Origin: Akkermansia muciniphila
GTDB lineage: Bacteria > Verrucomicrobiota > Verrucomicrobiia > Verrucomicrobiales > Akkermansiaceae
DNA length: 64,000 bases
NCBI RefSeq assembly: GCF_002884975.1
Contig: NZ_PJKB01000001.1
Coordinates: 1,319,028-1,383,027 of the forward strand
Reading direction: 5' to 3'
In this document: piece after piece, positions 42,620 to 52,788 of the stretch
Numbering within the stretch: position 1 is the stretch's first letter
Layout of the letters: every line of letters starts with the position of its first letter
Notes under the pieces: model-generated
The model's input: only the letters and a program-made list of their open reading frames with translations
The model's database searches: none
Told to the model about the DNA's origin: nothing
Position numbers and translations under genes: made by a program

Positions 42620-43867
42620 ATGACCGACCGCAGAATTGTTATCACCGGCATCGGAGTGATCAGCCCCCTGGGCAATGATCTTGCATCTACCTGGGAAGCC
42701 ATGAAGGCTGGCCGCAGCGGCATTGACACCATCAAGTCCATGGATGTCACCGACTACTCCACAAAAATCGCCGGTGAAGTCAAGGATTTCGATCCGGCCC
42801 CTTATTTCAAGACGCCCAAGGACGCGCGCCGCGTGGACCGCTTCACGCACTTTGCCATGGGCGCGGCCGGAATGGCTCTCAAGGATTCCGGCATGGACCT
42901 GGACGCGGAAGACAAAACCCGCATCGGCGTCATGGTGGGCAGCGGCATCGGCGGCCTCGGCACGCTGGAAACCCAGCACGCCACGCTTCTCTCCAAGGGA
43001 CCGACCCGCGTGTCTCCCTTCATGATCCCATACATGATCAGCAACATCGCCTCCGGCCTCATCTCCATGGAATACGGCCTCGGCGGACCAAACATGTCCA
43101 TCGTTACGGCCTGCGCCACCTCCAACCACAACATCGGGGAAGCCTGGCGCATCATGAAATTCGGTGATGCGGACGTCATGGTCTGCGGCGGCGCGGAAGC
43201 CACCATCCTGCCCACGGGCGTATCCGGCTTCAGCAACATGAAAGCCCTCAGCTCCCGCAATGACGAACCCCAGCGCGCCTCCCGCCCGTATGATGTGGAC
43301 CGCGACGGCTTCGTCATGGGTGAAGGCGCCGGCGTCGTCATTCTGGAAACGCTGGAACACGCCCAGAAACGCGGCGCAAAAATCTATGCGGAACTTGTGG
43401 GCTACGGCATCTCCGCGGACGCCTACCACCTGACGGCTCCGGATCCGGAAGGCCGCGGCGCCGCCCGCTGCATGCAGATGGCCCTGGAACACGCCGGCAT
43501 GAAGCCGGAAGACATCGACTACATCAACACCCACGGCACCTCCACCCCGCTGGGCGACATCTGTGAAACGAAGGCCATCAAGGCCGTCTTCGGCGATCAC
43601 GCCAAAAACGGTCTGCTCATCAGCTCCACCAAATCCATGACGGGCCACCTTCTGGGCGCCGCCGGCGGCGTGGAACTGGCAGCCTGCCTCATGGCCATGC
43701 AGGACGGCATCATCCCGCCCACCATCAACGTGGACAACCAGGACCCGGAATGCGATCTGGACTGCGTGCCCAACACGGCCCGGAAGGCCAAGGTGGACGC
43801 CGCCCTGAGCAACTCCTTCGGCTTCGGCGGACATAACTCCTCCGTCATCGTCAAGAGATTTTCCTGA
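42620..43867 (+). CDS. fabF: 3-oxoacyl-[acyl-carrier-protein] synthase II
   Basis: 415 aa from the ATG at 42620 ([20 protein letters not shown]); the longer frame begins at a TTG upstream. Elongates acyl-ACP with malonyl-ACP. The catalytic triad is present: Cys 165 in [14 protein letters not shown], His in [12 protein letters not shown], His in [13 protein letters not shown]. The C-terminal [17 protein letters not shown] is typical. It is much closer to canonical FabF than the ketosynthase at 15134-16330 and is the likely housekeeping enzyme. No acpP is adjacent. Confidence 0.95.
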   Translation: MTDRRIVITGIGVISPLGNDLASTWEAMKAGRSGIDTIKSMDVTDYSTKIAGEVKDFDPAPYFKTPKDARRVDRFTHFAMGAAGMALKDSGMDLDAEDKTRIGVMVGSGIGGLGTLETQHATLLSKGPTRVSPFMIPYMISNIASGLISMEYGLGGPNMSIVTACATSNHNIGEAWRIMKFGDADVMVCGGAEATILPTGVSGFSNMKALSSRNDEPQRASRPYDVDRDGFVMGEGAGVVILETLEHAQKRGAKIYAELVGYGISADAYHLTAPDPEGRGAARCMQMALEHAGMKPEDIDYINTHGTSTPLGDICETKAIKAVFGDHAKNGLLISSTKSMTGHLLGAAGGVELAACLMAMQDGIIPPTINVDNQDPECDLDCVPNTARKAKVDAALSNSFGFGGHNSSVIVKRFS

Positions 43868-43902
43868 TTCCCTCAGGCTCCCTCTTCCCGGCGGAAGCGC
43901 TG

Positions 43903-44394
43903 ATGTTTGTGTCCACCGCAGCCATCACGCTTCCGCCTTCTTCATTTACAGCCATGCATTCTCACAAACATCAGGACATTCTGCTCATGCGCTGGGCCCT
44001 ATTCTCCGTCACGGGGATTATCCTGATCGTGGTGCTGTATTCCGTGGGCGTCACTCCTGCCTGGGCGCAGGGCCTTAAAGAAGCCATGGCTCCCGCACCG
44101 TTCCTGCTGGGCCCGGAAGCTCCGGCCCTTTCTCCCGGCATGGGCTTCCTGCTGTGCATTGCCCTGACTCTGGCCCTGGTTTACGATCTGCTGCTGATCC
44201 GCGGGACCTTCCGTAAAACCGCCGTTCTGGCCGCCTTCCTGCTCCTGCTGGCCTGCTTCACTCCCGTGCTGGGACTGTGGGGCGTCTTCTTCAACCCCGT
44301 TCCGTGCCTGCTCTCCGCAGGGTGCGCGGGAATCCTCGCCATCCTGTGGCCACAGCCGCCCCCTCATTCTGAACCTCCCCCCGCCCATGAATAA
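43903..44394 (+). CDS. Small membrane protein upstream of recR
   Basis: 163 aa; the Met at codon 18 (MHSHKHQD) is an alternative start. Four transmembrane helices with short loops and a Pro-rich C-terminal tail. No family recognised. Its 3' end overlaps the recR start by 8 bases, so the two are translationally coupled. Nothing in the sequence suggests a part in recombination. Confidence 0.6.
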   Translation: MFVSTAAITLPPSSFTAMHSHKHQDILLMRWALFSVTGIILIVVLYSVGVTPAWAQGLKEAMAPAPFLLGPEAPALSPGMGFLLCIALTLALVYDLLLIRGTFRKTAVLAAFLLLLACFTPVLGLWGVFFNPVPCLLSAGCAGILAILWPQPPPHSEPPPAHE

Positions 44395-44995
44395 CCTGGA
44401 CTATCCCCTTCCCGTACTTGAACTGGTAGCCGCCCTGAAACAGCTTCCGGGCATCGGCACCCGGGGCGCGGAACGCATGGCCCTGTGGATGCTTCAGGGG
44501 CACATGGGAGAAGCGGAAGCAATTGCCCGCACCATCGGTCAGGCGGCGGAACACGTCACGCCGTGCCCCGTATGCGGCTTTTTCAGCACCGCCGGCGAAC
44601 CCTGCACCGCCTGCCGGGATGAGGAGCGGGACAGCTCCCTCATCTGCGTGGTGGAACAGGCTACGGACGTCATTCCCATTGAACGCAGCAGCGCTTACCG
44701 CGGACTGTACCACTGCCTGGGCGGGAAGCTCTCCCCTTTGGATGATGTGGAACCGGAAGACCTCAACATCCACGCCCTGGTGGAACGCGTCACCCGTCAG
44801 CCGGGCTGTGAAGTCATCCTGGCGACCGGGTCAGATGTGGAGGGAGAAGCCACGGCCACCTACCTGCACCACCTGCTCAAAGACCTGGACTGCAGGGTTT
44901 CCCGCCCCGCCCAGGGGCTGCCCGCCGGCTCCGGCCTCAGCCATGCGGACACGCTGACGCTGATGAAGGCCCTGGAAGGCCGCACCCGTCTTTGA
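44387..44995 (+). CDS. recR: Recombination mediator protein RecR
   Basis: 202 aa, standard length. Works with RecO/RecF to load RecA on gapped DNA. N-terminal HhH in ALKQLPGIGTRGAERMALWM, C4 zinc finger CPVCGFFSTAGEPCTAC, Toprim domain with ICVVEQATDVIPIE and HALVERV...VILATGSDVEGEATATYL, and the C-terminal Walker-B-like GLPAGSGLSHADTLTL. Overlaps the small membrane protein upstream. Confidence 0.96.
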   Translation: MNNLDYPLPVLELVAALKQLPGIGTRGAERMALWMLQGHMGEAEAIARTIGQAAEHVTPCPVCGFFSTAGEPCTACRDEERDSSLICVVEQATDVIPIERSSAYRGLYHCLGGKLSPLDDVEPEDLNIHALVERVTRQPGCEVILATGSDVEGEATATYLHHLLKDLDCRVSRPAQGLPAGSGLSHADTLTLMKALEGRTRL

Positions 44996-45279
44996 CAAAG
45001 GCTTCGCACAGAAGGAATGTACACAAACCTCTGCGGTTTCTGAATGAACAGGCGGCCAGGAACCGTTTCTTTCTCATCTCTGCTTGGAGATGCTCAAGTA
45101 TTGTCCGGTTGGAGCATAGGATTGCCTGCGCTTCTTGTTCCAGTCCACAGGAAGTATCTTCTGTATCATCCAGGTCATGGAAGATTCCCGTTTTCACAGA
45201 GGCTTTTCCTGCACCGCATGCGAGCCCTTTTATTCCAACAGCGGAGAAAGAGCGGGGGAAAAACTCCCACCCCATTTCC

Positions 45280-45504
45280 TTATTCCGCCAGGCCGTCTAC
45301 ACGGGCTCGGTCAAAATCCGCCGGGCAAATGGTCACGTTTACCCGGTCGCCCGGCTTGAGCAGGTCCCTCAAGGGGGCATTCTTTTTTTCTACAAAAGCC
45401 ACCGTGGTCTTGCCGTTCGGCAGGGTGGCTTGAAAAGCCGTATCCGCGATGCGCTCCACAATCACAGCCACCGCCTGCACCATCTGATAAGGGTAAAGTT
45501 TCAT
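45280..45504 (-). CDS. IF-1-like S1/OB-fold protein
   Basis: 74 aa. The pattern ADTAFQATLPNGKTTVAFVE, LLKPGDRVNVTICPADFDR and ARV matches the OB fold of translation initiation factor IF-1 (LPN-x-F, PGD-x-V-x-V, P-x-D-x-x-R-x-RI), but with a different N-terminus and fewer basic residues. It begins 13 bases after the AsmA-like gene ends and is likely co-transcribed with it. It may be a divergent paralogue or an RNA-binding relative of IF-1. Confidence 0.7.
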   Translation of the reverse strand: MKLYPYQMVQAVAVIVERIADTAFQATLPNGKTTVAFVEKKNAPLRDLLKPGDRVNVTICPADFDRARVDGLAE

Positions 45505-45517
45505 CTGAAAAACCAGG

Positions 45518-47077
45518 TTACAAATTCATCAGTCCATTCATCAGGTCGCTTCCGGTCTTAAGCCCCTTTTCCGCGGCATCCTGAAGATTGGGCACTACCG
45601 GAACAGGAACCTTGTCTGCGGCAGGAATCCTGAACCCGCCGCTATCCTTTTCCGTGCCGTCCTTGCCATTCCCTTCCCCGGCTCCCTTGTTCAGCAGGCG
45701 GGACGCTACGTCCGCCACTTCCGTCACCTTGCCCATTCCAATCTGCGTCAACCGGTCTCCCGCCGCCTTGATGAGCCGGGCGGACAAGTCTTCCGACGGG
45801 TTGTCCAGCGTGCCGCCAATGTTCACATTGGCCCACACCAGATTGCCGCTTACTTCCTGGCGGGAAGCGGAAAACACATCGGAAAAGCCCGGCAGGGCGC
45901 TCCACAGGCCATCCGCCCGCAGCCCCACCTGGAGCCTTCCGTTCAGCTCGCCTCCCTTACCTATTTCCAGCCAGCCTTCCACCCTCACCAGATTTTCACT
46001 TTCCACCAGGATGTCGGAAATGTGCCAGGCGTTCCCGCTGTAACGGAATTGGGCGGACGCCTTGTGCAGGGGCAGCTGGCGGAATCTGGAGGAACCGCAG
46101 AACAGGGCCAGCCTGTCCAGAACGGGAAGCCCGGTCAGCATGCCGTCCTGCAACCTCACCAGGCCCGCCACATGGGTCAGGCCATCCCGGCCGCCGCGCA
46201 GGTCCACCCCGCCGCTCACGCTCCCCAGGACATGCTTTTTCCAGTCATTTTCCAGAATGGCTGAGGCGGGAATGCTGTTGACTACCATGTTCGCCGTCCA
46301 GGAGGAGGAAAGGCCGTCCCAGTCTCCCTTGATGTCCAGATAGCCTCCCGCATCCGTCGTCAGGCGGCAGGAGGGCACGTTCACCCTCCTGCTGGAATGA
46401 TTGAACTGCGCCGTGCCGGACATCAGGGAAAATTCCGGACAGCCCTTGAAGGGGATCAGCAGCCTGCCCCCCTGGATGTCAAACCTGTACTGGCTGGATC
46501 CGGCGTCATGGGTGCTTTCCACGCGGGTTCCATTCAGGGCATACATCCTGCCGGGCACCCCGTAGGACACGGACAGGGAATCAATGTTCCCCTTTTCCAG
46601 GCGGAACGTATCCGGCAGAATATTCTTTTCCACCCAGCTCTTGGGCCCTTCCTCCCTTTCCTTGAAGCGGAAGGGCGCCGGGGCCAGCTGAAGCTTCACT
46701 TCCGCAATGTTCACGGAAGTGATGACAAAAGCGCGTTTCAGCAAATCCCAGCGGTTGAATTCCGTCTCAATGGATTTTGCCTGGAGGGAGGTCAGAAATT
46801 CATGCCCTTCCATCGTCACGCTGTCGCACCGGATGCCGGAACCGTCCCAGTCCAGAGGCGCTATTCTGGCGGTATCCACATTCATGTCATCCACAGCGGA
46901 CTGGCCCAGCATGGTTAAAAAATCATCACTCTTCAAATAGGCGCGCACATACAGGTAGGAGCCGGTTACAGCCGCCACGGCCAGCACAAGCACCCCCAGG
47001 ACGCTCCACAGCAGCAGCTTTTTCCAAACGCCGCCGGGACGGGGCTTTTTACGGCGTATCCTCCTCATTCTGGACAT
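45518..47077 (-). CDS. AsmA-like membrane-anchored protein
   Basis: 519 aa. A basic N-terminus (RRIRRKKPRPGGVWKK) and one transmembrane helix (about 20-42) are followed by a long beta-rich periplasmic domain with amphipathic strands (GYLDIKGDWDGLSSSWTANM, GGVDLRGGRDGLTHVAGLVR, VWANVNIGGTLDNPSEDL). The GTLDNP motif near the C-terminus is typical of AsmA/TamB-type proteins, which bridge the envelope and move phospholipids. The tail is Gly/Lys-rich. Assignment rests on layout and that motif. Confidence 0.65.
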   Translation of the reverse strand: MSRMRRIRRKKPRPGGVWKKLLLWSVLGVLVLAVAAVTGSYLYVRAYLKSDDFLTMLGQSAVDDMNVDTARIAPLDWDGSGIRCDSVTMEGHEFLTSLQAKSIETEFNRWDLLKRAFVITSVNIAEVKLQLAPAPFRFKEREEGPKSWVEKNILPDTFRLEKGNIDSLSVSYGVPGRMYALNGTRVESTHDAGSSQYRFDIQGGRLLIPFKGCPEFSLMSGTAQFNHSSRRVNVPSCRLTTDAGGYLDIKGDWDGLSSSWTANMVVNSIPASAILENDWKKHVLGSVSGGVDLRGGRDGLTHVAGLVRLQDGMLTGLPVLDRLALFCGSSRFRQLPLHKASAQFRYSGNAWHISDILVESENLVRVEGWLEIGKGGELNGRLQVGLRADGLWSALPGFSDVFSASRQEVSGNLVWANVNIGGTLDNPSEDLSARLIKAAGDRLTQIGMGKVTEVADVASRLLNKGAGEGNGKDGTEKDSGGFRIPAADKVPVPVVPNLQDAAEKGLKTGSDLMNGLMNL

Positions 47078-47177
47078 GGTACCAGCCTATATCAAATCCG
47101 CCGGGGGTCAAGCCTCCGGATGAGCCCCCAACTGCCGCAAACCACGGATAAACGGGCATACCGCAGGTTTTCCGCGC

Positions 47178-48896
47178 CTACTGCGGCCCGTGGTACACCT
47201 TGTGCCTTCCGGACGCCATGGTGATGAAGAGCAAAAACAGTGTGTAAGCCACCAGAAAGCCCACCGGAATCACGGCCCCGTGTTCTCCGCGCCCCAGCGC
47301 CTGGATGGGGGCGGCCTGCTTCACCCAGATGTTCTGAGCCAGCCAGGTCAGGAAAATGGTCAGCAGGAGCGTGGGCGTCACAAACTTCATGATGAAACGG
47401 TAAATCCTGGGAATGCGGATCACGGAGCCGTCCTCCAGGTCCGTCAGCCCCTTGTCCACCCCCAGCTTCCAGGAAAACAGAATCATCATGACCATTGCGC
47501 TTACAAAGAAGCACAGGGTGCCCAGAAAGAAATCATACGTATCCATCGCCAGCAGGTTCCCGCTGTACCAGGCGACGATCAGGGTGCCCGTGGCCGTGAA
47601 AAAGCCCTGTACTACCACGGCCATCTTGCGTTTCAGCCCCATGAATTCCTCAATGAAGGACAGCCCCACCTGCATCATGGAAATGGAGCTGGTCACCGCC
47701 GCTACAGTCAGGAGCAGGAAAAACAGGCTGCCGAAGATCACGCTGGACCCCATCTTGGCAAAAGCCTGGGGAAGCACCATGAAGCCCAGCGCAAAGGTTC
47801 CCTGCCCGGCGGCTCCGGCCACCCCCAGGAACGCCACGGCGGCGGGAACCGTCATCATGCCGGCAATGCCCACCTCGCACACCTCGTTGGAGGCGGCCGC
47901 GGAAAGGCCGCTCAGTGCAATATCCTCCTTCTTCCTGACATAGCTGGCATACGTCAGGATCAGCCCCGTTCCCACGGAAAGGCTCAGGAACACCTGTCCG
48001 GCCGCGGCCACCCAGAGTTCAATGTTTTTCAGCCCGTCCCACAAGGTCACCTTGGTAAGCCTCCGGGCCCCTGCGGACATTTCCACCTGCCGCACGGCTT
48101 CATCCATGGCCCCCTCATGGGAAGCGGACACCATGGAGACCGTCTTCCACTCTCCGCTGTGCGGGTCCTGCTCCTCCACCAGCACCTTGCTGGGATTCCA
48201 CATGTACCCCAGCCCCTGCTCAATGCTGCGGTCCGGCTGGGACGGATCCGGCGTTCCAATACATAAAATGCGCACCAGCAGCACCAGGGAAATCAGCAGG
48301 AGCAACGGCATGAACCAGCGTGAAAACATCTCAATCCCCTTGCTGATACCCCGGTAAATGATTCCCAGGTTCAGCAGGATGACCCCTATGACGATCCAGA
48401 GCAGCCCGTTATCTGACAAGAGGGCGCTCCCGTCTCCGTACATGCCTGTAAAACTGAAGAAGGTATGCGCCGTGCCCTCAGCTGTGGAGAACACTTCCGG
48501 CTGCGTCAGCATTTTCCAGAAATAGCCGCAGCACCACGCCTCCACCACCATGTAGTAAAACGCCACGGAGGAAGGCCCCAGCACCGCCAGCACTCCCAGG
48601 AACTTCCACAACCTGGACCCCTTGGTCAGGTACCAGAACACGCCGGGGGCGCAATGGGCGCCCAGCTGGCCGCCGCGGCGCCCGATGGACCATTCCGCCC
48701 AGGCCACGGGGAGGCCCACCAGCACCAGCATGATGCCGTATGCCACCATGAAGGCTCCCCCGCCATATTGGGCCGCCAGCCCCGGAAAGCGCAGAAAATT
48801 ACCCAGCCCCACGGCGCTTCCGGCCACAGCAAGAATCACGCCGATTTTTCCAGACCACTCGTCTTGTTGCGGCTTTGAGGATGACATGCAGGCCAT
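47178..48896 (-). CDS. Sodium-dependent transporter, NSS/SNF family
   Basis: 572 aa with about twelve transmembrane helices; Met 1 or Met 4 may start it. Helix 1 carries the sodium and substrate motif AVAGSAVGLGNFLRFPGLAAQYGGGAF, the hallmark of the LeuT/NSS fold. An extracytoplasmic insert of about 80 residues (about 225-300, ending MSAGARRLTKVTLWDGLKNI) is longer than in LeuT. The family imports amino acids or related compounds with Na+. The substrate cannot be assigned. Confidence 0.9.
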   Translation of the reverse strand: MACMSSSKPQQDEWSGKIGVILAVAGSAVGLGNFLRFPGLAAQYGGGAFMVAYGIMLVLVGLPVAWAEWSIGRRGGQLGAHCAPGVFWYLTKGSRLWKFLGVLAVLGPSSVAFYYMVVEAWCCGYFWKMLTQPEVFSTAEGTAHTFFSFTGMYGDGSALLSDNGLLWIVIGVILLNLGIIYRGISKGIEMFSRWFMPLLLLISLVLLVRILCIGTPDPSQPDRSIEQGLGYMWNPSKVLVEEQDPHSGEWKTVSMVSASHEGAMDEAVRQVEMSAGARRLTKVTLWDGLKNIELWVAAAGQVFLSLSVGTGLILTYASYVRKKEDIALSGLSAAASNEVCEVGIAGMMTVPAAVAFLGVAGAAGQGTFALGFMVLPQAFAKMGSSVIFGSLFFLLLTVAAVTSSISMMQVGLSFIEEFMGLKRKMAVVVQGFFTATGTLIVAWYSGNLLAMDTYDFFLGTLCFFVSAMVMMILFSWKLGVDKGLTDLEDGSVIRIPRIYRFIMKFVTPTLLLTIFLTWLAQNIWVKQAAPIQALGRGEHGAVIPVGFLVAYTLFLLFITMASGRHKVYHGPQ

Positions 48897-49022
48897 ACTG
48901 ACAAAAAAAGCCTTCCTTTCAAGTGAAAACAGGCTCCTTTCTCATGAAGAAGGCATCATTGCCTCTTGACTTCCTCTTGTTTTTTGGAATCATTCTTTTA
49001 GAACTAAACCAAAAAACCGACC

Positions 49023-49646
49023 ATGCTCCTCATTGGAAAACCGGCACCTCATTTTAGTGCAAACGCAGTTGTAAACGGTACCATCGTACCGGATTTCAGT
49101 CTTGACCAGTTCAAGGGCAAAAAGTACGTGATCCTGTTCTTCTACCCGAAGGACTTCACATTCGTATGCCCCACCGAACTGATCGGCTTCCAGGAAGCCC
49201 TGGGCGAATTCGACAAGCGTGACGTGGCCGTCATAGGCTGCTCCACGGACAGCGAGTTCTCCCACTGGGCCTGGGTGAACACCCCCCGCGACCAGGGCGG
49301 CATCCAGGGCGTGACCTATCCCATCGTTTCCGACATCAACAAGACCATTTCCGCCGACTACGGCGTGCTGGCCGGAGACGAGGAAATTGACGAAGACGGC
49401 AACGTGGAAGTCAACGGGGAACTGATCGCCTACCGCGGCCTCTTCCTGATTGACAAGGACGGCATCGTCCGCCACCAGCTCATCAACGACTTCCCGCTGG
49501 GACGCTCCATTGATGAAGCCATCCGCGTGGTAGACGCCCTCCAGCACTTCGAACTGTACGGAGAAGTCTGCCCCCTTGGCTGGCACAAGGGTGACGCAGC
49601 CATGACCCCGTCCCACGAAGGCGTGGCTTCCTACCTCAGCAAGTAA
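49023..49646 (+). CDS. Typical 2-Cys peroxiredoxin (AhpC/Prx1 type)
   Basis: 207 aa. Reduces peroxides and organic hydroperoxides. Peroxidatic Cys near residue 50 in KDFTFVCPTELIGFQ, GGIQGVTYPIVSD (the GGLG-type sensitivity motif reads GGIQ), and the resolving Cys in YGEVCPLGWHKGD. The C-terminal YL-type tail appears as VASYLSK. No AhpF is adjacent, so electrons probably come from thioredoxin. It ends at a strong terminator. Confidence 0.93.
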   Translation: MLLIGKPAPHFSANAVVNGTIVPDFSLDQFKGKKYVILFFYPKDFTFVCPTELIGFQEALGEFDKRDVAVIGCSTDSEFSHWAWVNTPRDQGGIQGVTYPIVSDINKTISADYGVLAGDEEIDEDGNVEVNGELIAYRGLFLIDKDGIVRHQLINDFPLGRSIDEAIRVVDALQHFELYGEVCPLGWHKGDAAMTPSHEGVASYLSK

Positions 49647-49668
49647 GCTGCCCGCCGGCGATATTTCA

Positions 49669-49703
49669 AGGCCGTTTCCCCTTCCGGGGAACGGCCTTTT
49701 TCG
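49669..49703 (+). terminator. Terminator after the peroxiredoxin gene
   Basis: AGGCCGTTTCCCC/GGGGAACGGCCT hairpin with a 4-base loop, then TTTTTCG. Confidence 0.9.
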
Positions 49704-49762
49704 TCGCCTCCACCTAACATATAAATATTGACAACGGGACCGCCCGTTTTAATTTACTCCCA

Positions 49763-50806
49763 ATGAACTATATCATTCCAGCTTTCCTATTGTTTTCTTC
49801 CTTTACAGATTCCGTCTGCGCCACAAATGCCCAAGCTCCAGGAAGCATCAGGGACCTTGAGACGGCCTACCAAAAATTCTGCATCCGGCGCGGAGAAGCC
49901 CTTCTCCCGGCATTCTCAAAAAAACTTCTCTCTCTTCAGCAGCAGGCGGTCAACCAATCCGACTTTGAAAAAGCCAAACAGATCCAGTCCCTTCTTCAAA
50001 ACATCAAAAAAGATGTCCTCTCCCCTCCACCTCCAACCACCATCGACCCGTTTTTCATAGGAAAGGCCTGGAAAAAGAACGGGGACAGCAGTGAATTCAC
50101 GCAGTTCCTGGATTCCGGCCTGAGGCGGTTCGCAAAAGACGTGAAACAACCGGCATTCCAGCCCCAGGACCAATGGGCGGACCCCGGCAAATCCTCCCGG
50201 GAAATAGTTGTCTTCAGGGAGGAACCCCTGCGCATCTGGGTTAAAAGAGACGACTCCACCATCATTCAAATCTATAAGGACGCCAGCATTGACTGGCTCA
50301 CGCTCCAAGACGGCAGGCAAGGCATCACCAAGTCACCGGAAACGGACTTGGAGAACCTGCACCAGGAATTCCGGACGGAATATTCCAAAGCGTGCCAGCC
50401 CTTGACCCAGAAATATCTGGCCGCTGTGGAAAAAAGACAGAAGCAGCTGGCCCAGCAGGGAAACATGGAGGAGGCCATCGCCATCCACAACTACATGAAG
50501 CCATTCAATTCCGAGGGCAGGCCGGTGGACCAGCTTCTAAACGGAATCTGGAAAAACCAGGCGGGAGAGCTGTATGACTTCTCCAGCAAATCAAAAGCGG
50601 CTAAGAAAAGCCCGGACGGTTCCCTGAAATTCTATCTGGTTTACACGTCCGCCAGCCCTGCGGGGGAATGGAAAATGGCTCGTGTGGACCGGGGGACCGA
50701 AAAAGGCATGGAAGTCATTTTCTTTTCCGCCGGGGAAAAAGTATACCTCATTCCGAACAGGCCTTCCCGCTTTTTCTCTATTTTAACGCGCGTATCCGGC
50801 AGCTGA
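49763..50806 (+). CDS. Secreted coiled-coil protein of unknown function
   Basis: 347 aa with a signal peptide cleaved after about residue 20 (SVCATNA). Two copies of a helical hairpin motif are visible: LETAYQKFCIRRGEALLPAF with LQQQAVNQSDFEKAKQIQSL, and FRTEYSKACQPLTQKYLAAV with KQLAQQGNMEEAIAIHNYMK. These are the repeat pairs common in secreted proteins of Planctomycetes and Verrucomicrobia. The final 90 residues form a beta-rich domain (LLNGIWKNQAGELYDF...). Function unknown. Confidence 0.7.
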   Translation: MNYIIPAFLLFSSFTDSVCATNAQAPGSIRDLETAYQKFCIRRGEALLPAFSKKLLSLQQQAVNQSDFEKAKQIQSLLQNIKKDVLSPPPPTTIDPFFIGKAWKKNGDSSEFTQFLDSGLRRFAKDVKQPAFQPQDQWADPGKSSREIVVFREEPLRIWVKRDDSTIIQIYKDASIDWLTLQDGRQGITKSPETDLENLHQEFRTEYSKACQPLTQKYLAAVEKRQKQLAQQGNMEEAIAIHNYMKPFNSEGRPVDQLLNGIWKNQAGELYDFSSKSKAAKKSPDGSLKFYLVYTSASPAGEWKMARVDRGTEKGMEVIFFSAGEKVYLIPNRPSRFFSILTRVSGS

Positions 50807-51034
50807 CACCTCTTCAAAACGCACATTCCCGGCATTAAAAAACCTTCCCGCGCCCGTCAATCCATGGAGCCCGGCGGAAGAAGCCCCGTCTGCACAGCTC
50901 CGCCTTTATTCTCTCCATGGGAGAGCGTCAATACTTTGGCGCCGCCTGCAGGCAAATAGCCGGAACTGTCATAAATCAGGAGGAATACGCGCACGCCCCT
51001 TGAGCCGTACAGGGGTGTTTGCTACATCCTTGGC

Positions 51035-51943
51035 ATGAATATGGATTTCATGGCAGCCGCAGCCTCCAGGGAAGATATCTGGACAAGAACCATGGATTTT
51101 CTGAACATGCCGGACTGGCTCAAACTGGAAATGGTGCAGTCCGTGGGCGCTAAAATCCTTCACGTGGTCATCTGGCTGGTGGTAAGCTGGATCCTTTTGA
51201 AGCTCCTTTGCCAGGTACTGCGGAAAATAACCAGCCTGAAAATGTCACCACAGGCATCGCGCCTGACGGTAAAAATCGTTAAAAACGCAGGGTACATCAT
51301 CATCGGCGTGGAAGCCTTCGCCCTGATGGGGTTTGACATCCTTACCCTGCTGGGCGCGGCCAGCATCATCGGCGTGGCGGTGGGCTTCGCCTCCCAGACC
51401 TCCTTGTCCAACATCATCAGCGGCCTCTTCCTGGTAGGGGAAAAGCAGATCAACCTGGGGGACATGATTGAAGTGGGGGGCATCACCGGCAATGTGGACT
51501 CCATCAACCTCATGTCCGTCCAGCTCCGGCTGGCGAACAACACCATGGTCCGCATTCCCAATGAAATGATCATCAAAAACCCGGTGAGCAATATCACCCG
51601 CTTCTCCACGCGCCGCTGTGACCTGGACCTGGGCGTGGACTACAACTGCGATATTGAGCACGTGGTGACCGTGCTGGAGGAAGTAGTCAAGCAAAACAGG
51701 CTCTGCCTGGATGATCCGGCGCCCGTCATCATGTTCACGGGGTTTCAGGACTCCTCCCTGGGATTCAAGATAGGCGCCTGGTGCCTTAAGGACAACTTCC
51801 TGGACTGCCAGAAAACGCTTGCCCATGACATCAAGCACCGCTTTGCGGCGGAGGGTATTTCCTTCCCCTTCCCCACCCGCAGCCTGGAGAGCAGAACCCC
51901 CATCAAGGTGGAAATATCCGGTACGCCGGAGAAAAATCAGTAG
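51035..51943 (+). CDS. Small-conductance mechanosensitive channel, MscS family
   Basis: 302 aa. Three transmembrane segments precede the pore helix [22 protein letters not shown] (about 108-129). The beta domain opens with [20 protein letters not shown] and continues through [21 protein letters not shown]. The C-terminal mixed domain is complete. The protein opens under hypo-osmotic tension to release solutes. Monocistronic as far as seen. Confidence 0.93.
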   Translation: MNMDFMAAAASREDIWTRTMDFLNMPDWLKLEMVQSVGAKILHVVIWLVVSWILLKLLCQVLRKITSLKMSPQASRLTVKIVKNAGYIIIGVEAFALMGFDILTLLGAASIIGVAVGFASQTSLSNIISGLFLVGEKQINLGDMIEVGGITGNVDSINLMSVQLRLANNTMVRIPNEMIIKNPVSNITRFSTRRCDLDLGVDYNCDIEHVVTVLEEVVKQNRLCLDDPAPVIMFTGFQDSSLGFKIGAWCLKDNFLDCQKTLAHDIKHRFAAEGISFPFPTRSLESRTPIKVEISGTPEKNQ

Positions 51944-52008
51944 GGGCTCTCTTTTTGCTTTCTTTTTGCCCCGTGAAATTTCAATCTTGTCTGCGTAAAA
52001 TCCGCACT

Positions 52009-52734
52009 ATGTCTGACACATCCGCACCCGCCTATCAAAGAATCCTCCTGAAACTCAGCGGAGAAGCCCTGCGCAGCCCCGGCAGCATGGACAATATTTC
52101 CCCGGAAATCGTCGCCCGCATTGCTGAAGAAATCGCCCAGGCGCACCGTTCCGGCGTTCAGATCGGCCTCGTCGTGGGCGGCGGCAACTTCTGGCGCGGG
52201 GCAAAAGCCAGCGTGCGCGGCATGGACCGCGCCACGGCGGATTACGTGGGCATGCTCGCCACGGTCATGAACGCCCTGGCCCTCCAAAGCGCACTGGAAC
52301 GCGCGGGAGTCCCCTGCGTGGTCCAGTCCGCCATTGAAATGAAAAACGTTGCGGAACCCTTCATCCGCCTGACGGCCCGTTCCTACCTGGACAACAATAA
52401 AATCGTCATCTTCGCCGCGGGCACGGGCAACCCGTTCTTTTCCACGGACACCACGGCGGCCCTGCGCGCCAGCGAGATCAATGCGGAAGTAGTGATGAAA
52501 GCCACCTCCGTGGACGGCGTGTACGATGCGGACCCCAAGAAAGTTTCCGGCGCCAAACGCTTTGACGCCATCTCCTACCAGGAATGCCTGGAACGCCAGC
52601 TCAAGGTGATGGACTCCACCGCATTCACCCTGTGCATGGACAACAAGAAGCCCATCATCGTATTCGATATGCACGAGCCGGGCAACATCACGCGCGCCCT
52701 GCTCGGGGAGCCCATCGGCACCACTATCAGCTAA
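52009..52734 (+). CDS. pyrH: UMP kinase
   Basis: 241 aa from the ATG at 52009; the frame runs upstream to 51955 without a family match. Phosphorylates UMP to UDP. Amino-acid-kinase fold motifs: [67 protein letters not shown] and [11 protein letters not shown]. It begins a translation/cell-shape cluster pyrH-frr-bactofilin with short gaps. Confidence 0.96.
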   Translation: MSDTSAPAYQRILLKLSGEALRSPGSMDNISPEIVARIAEEIAQAHRSGVQIGLVVGGGNFWRGAKASVRGMDRATADYVGMLATVMNALALQSALERAGVPCVVQSAIEMKNVAEPFIRLTARSYLDNNKIVIFAAGTGNPFFSTDTTAALRASEINAEVVMKATSVDGVYDADPKKVSGAKRFDAISYQECLERQLKVMDSTAFTLCMDNKKPIIVFDMHEPGNITRALLGEPIGTTIS

Positions 52735-52788
52735 TCCGCCCGCACACCCTTTTCCAACCTACAAAAACACTTAGCACCCACCATCATC

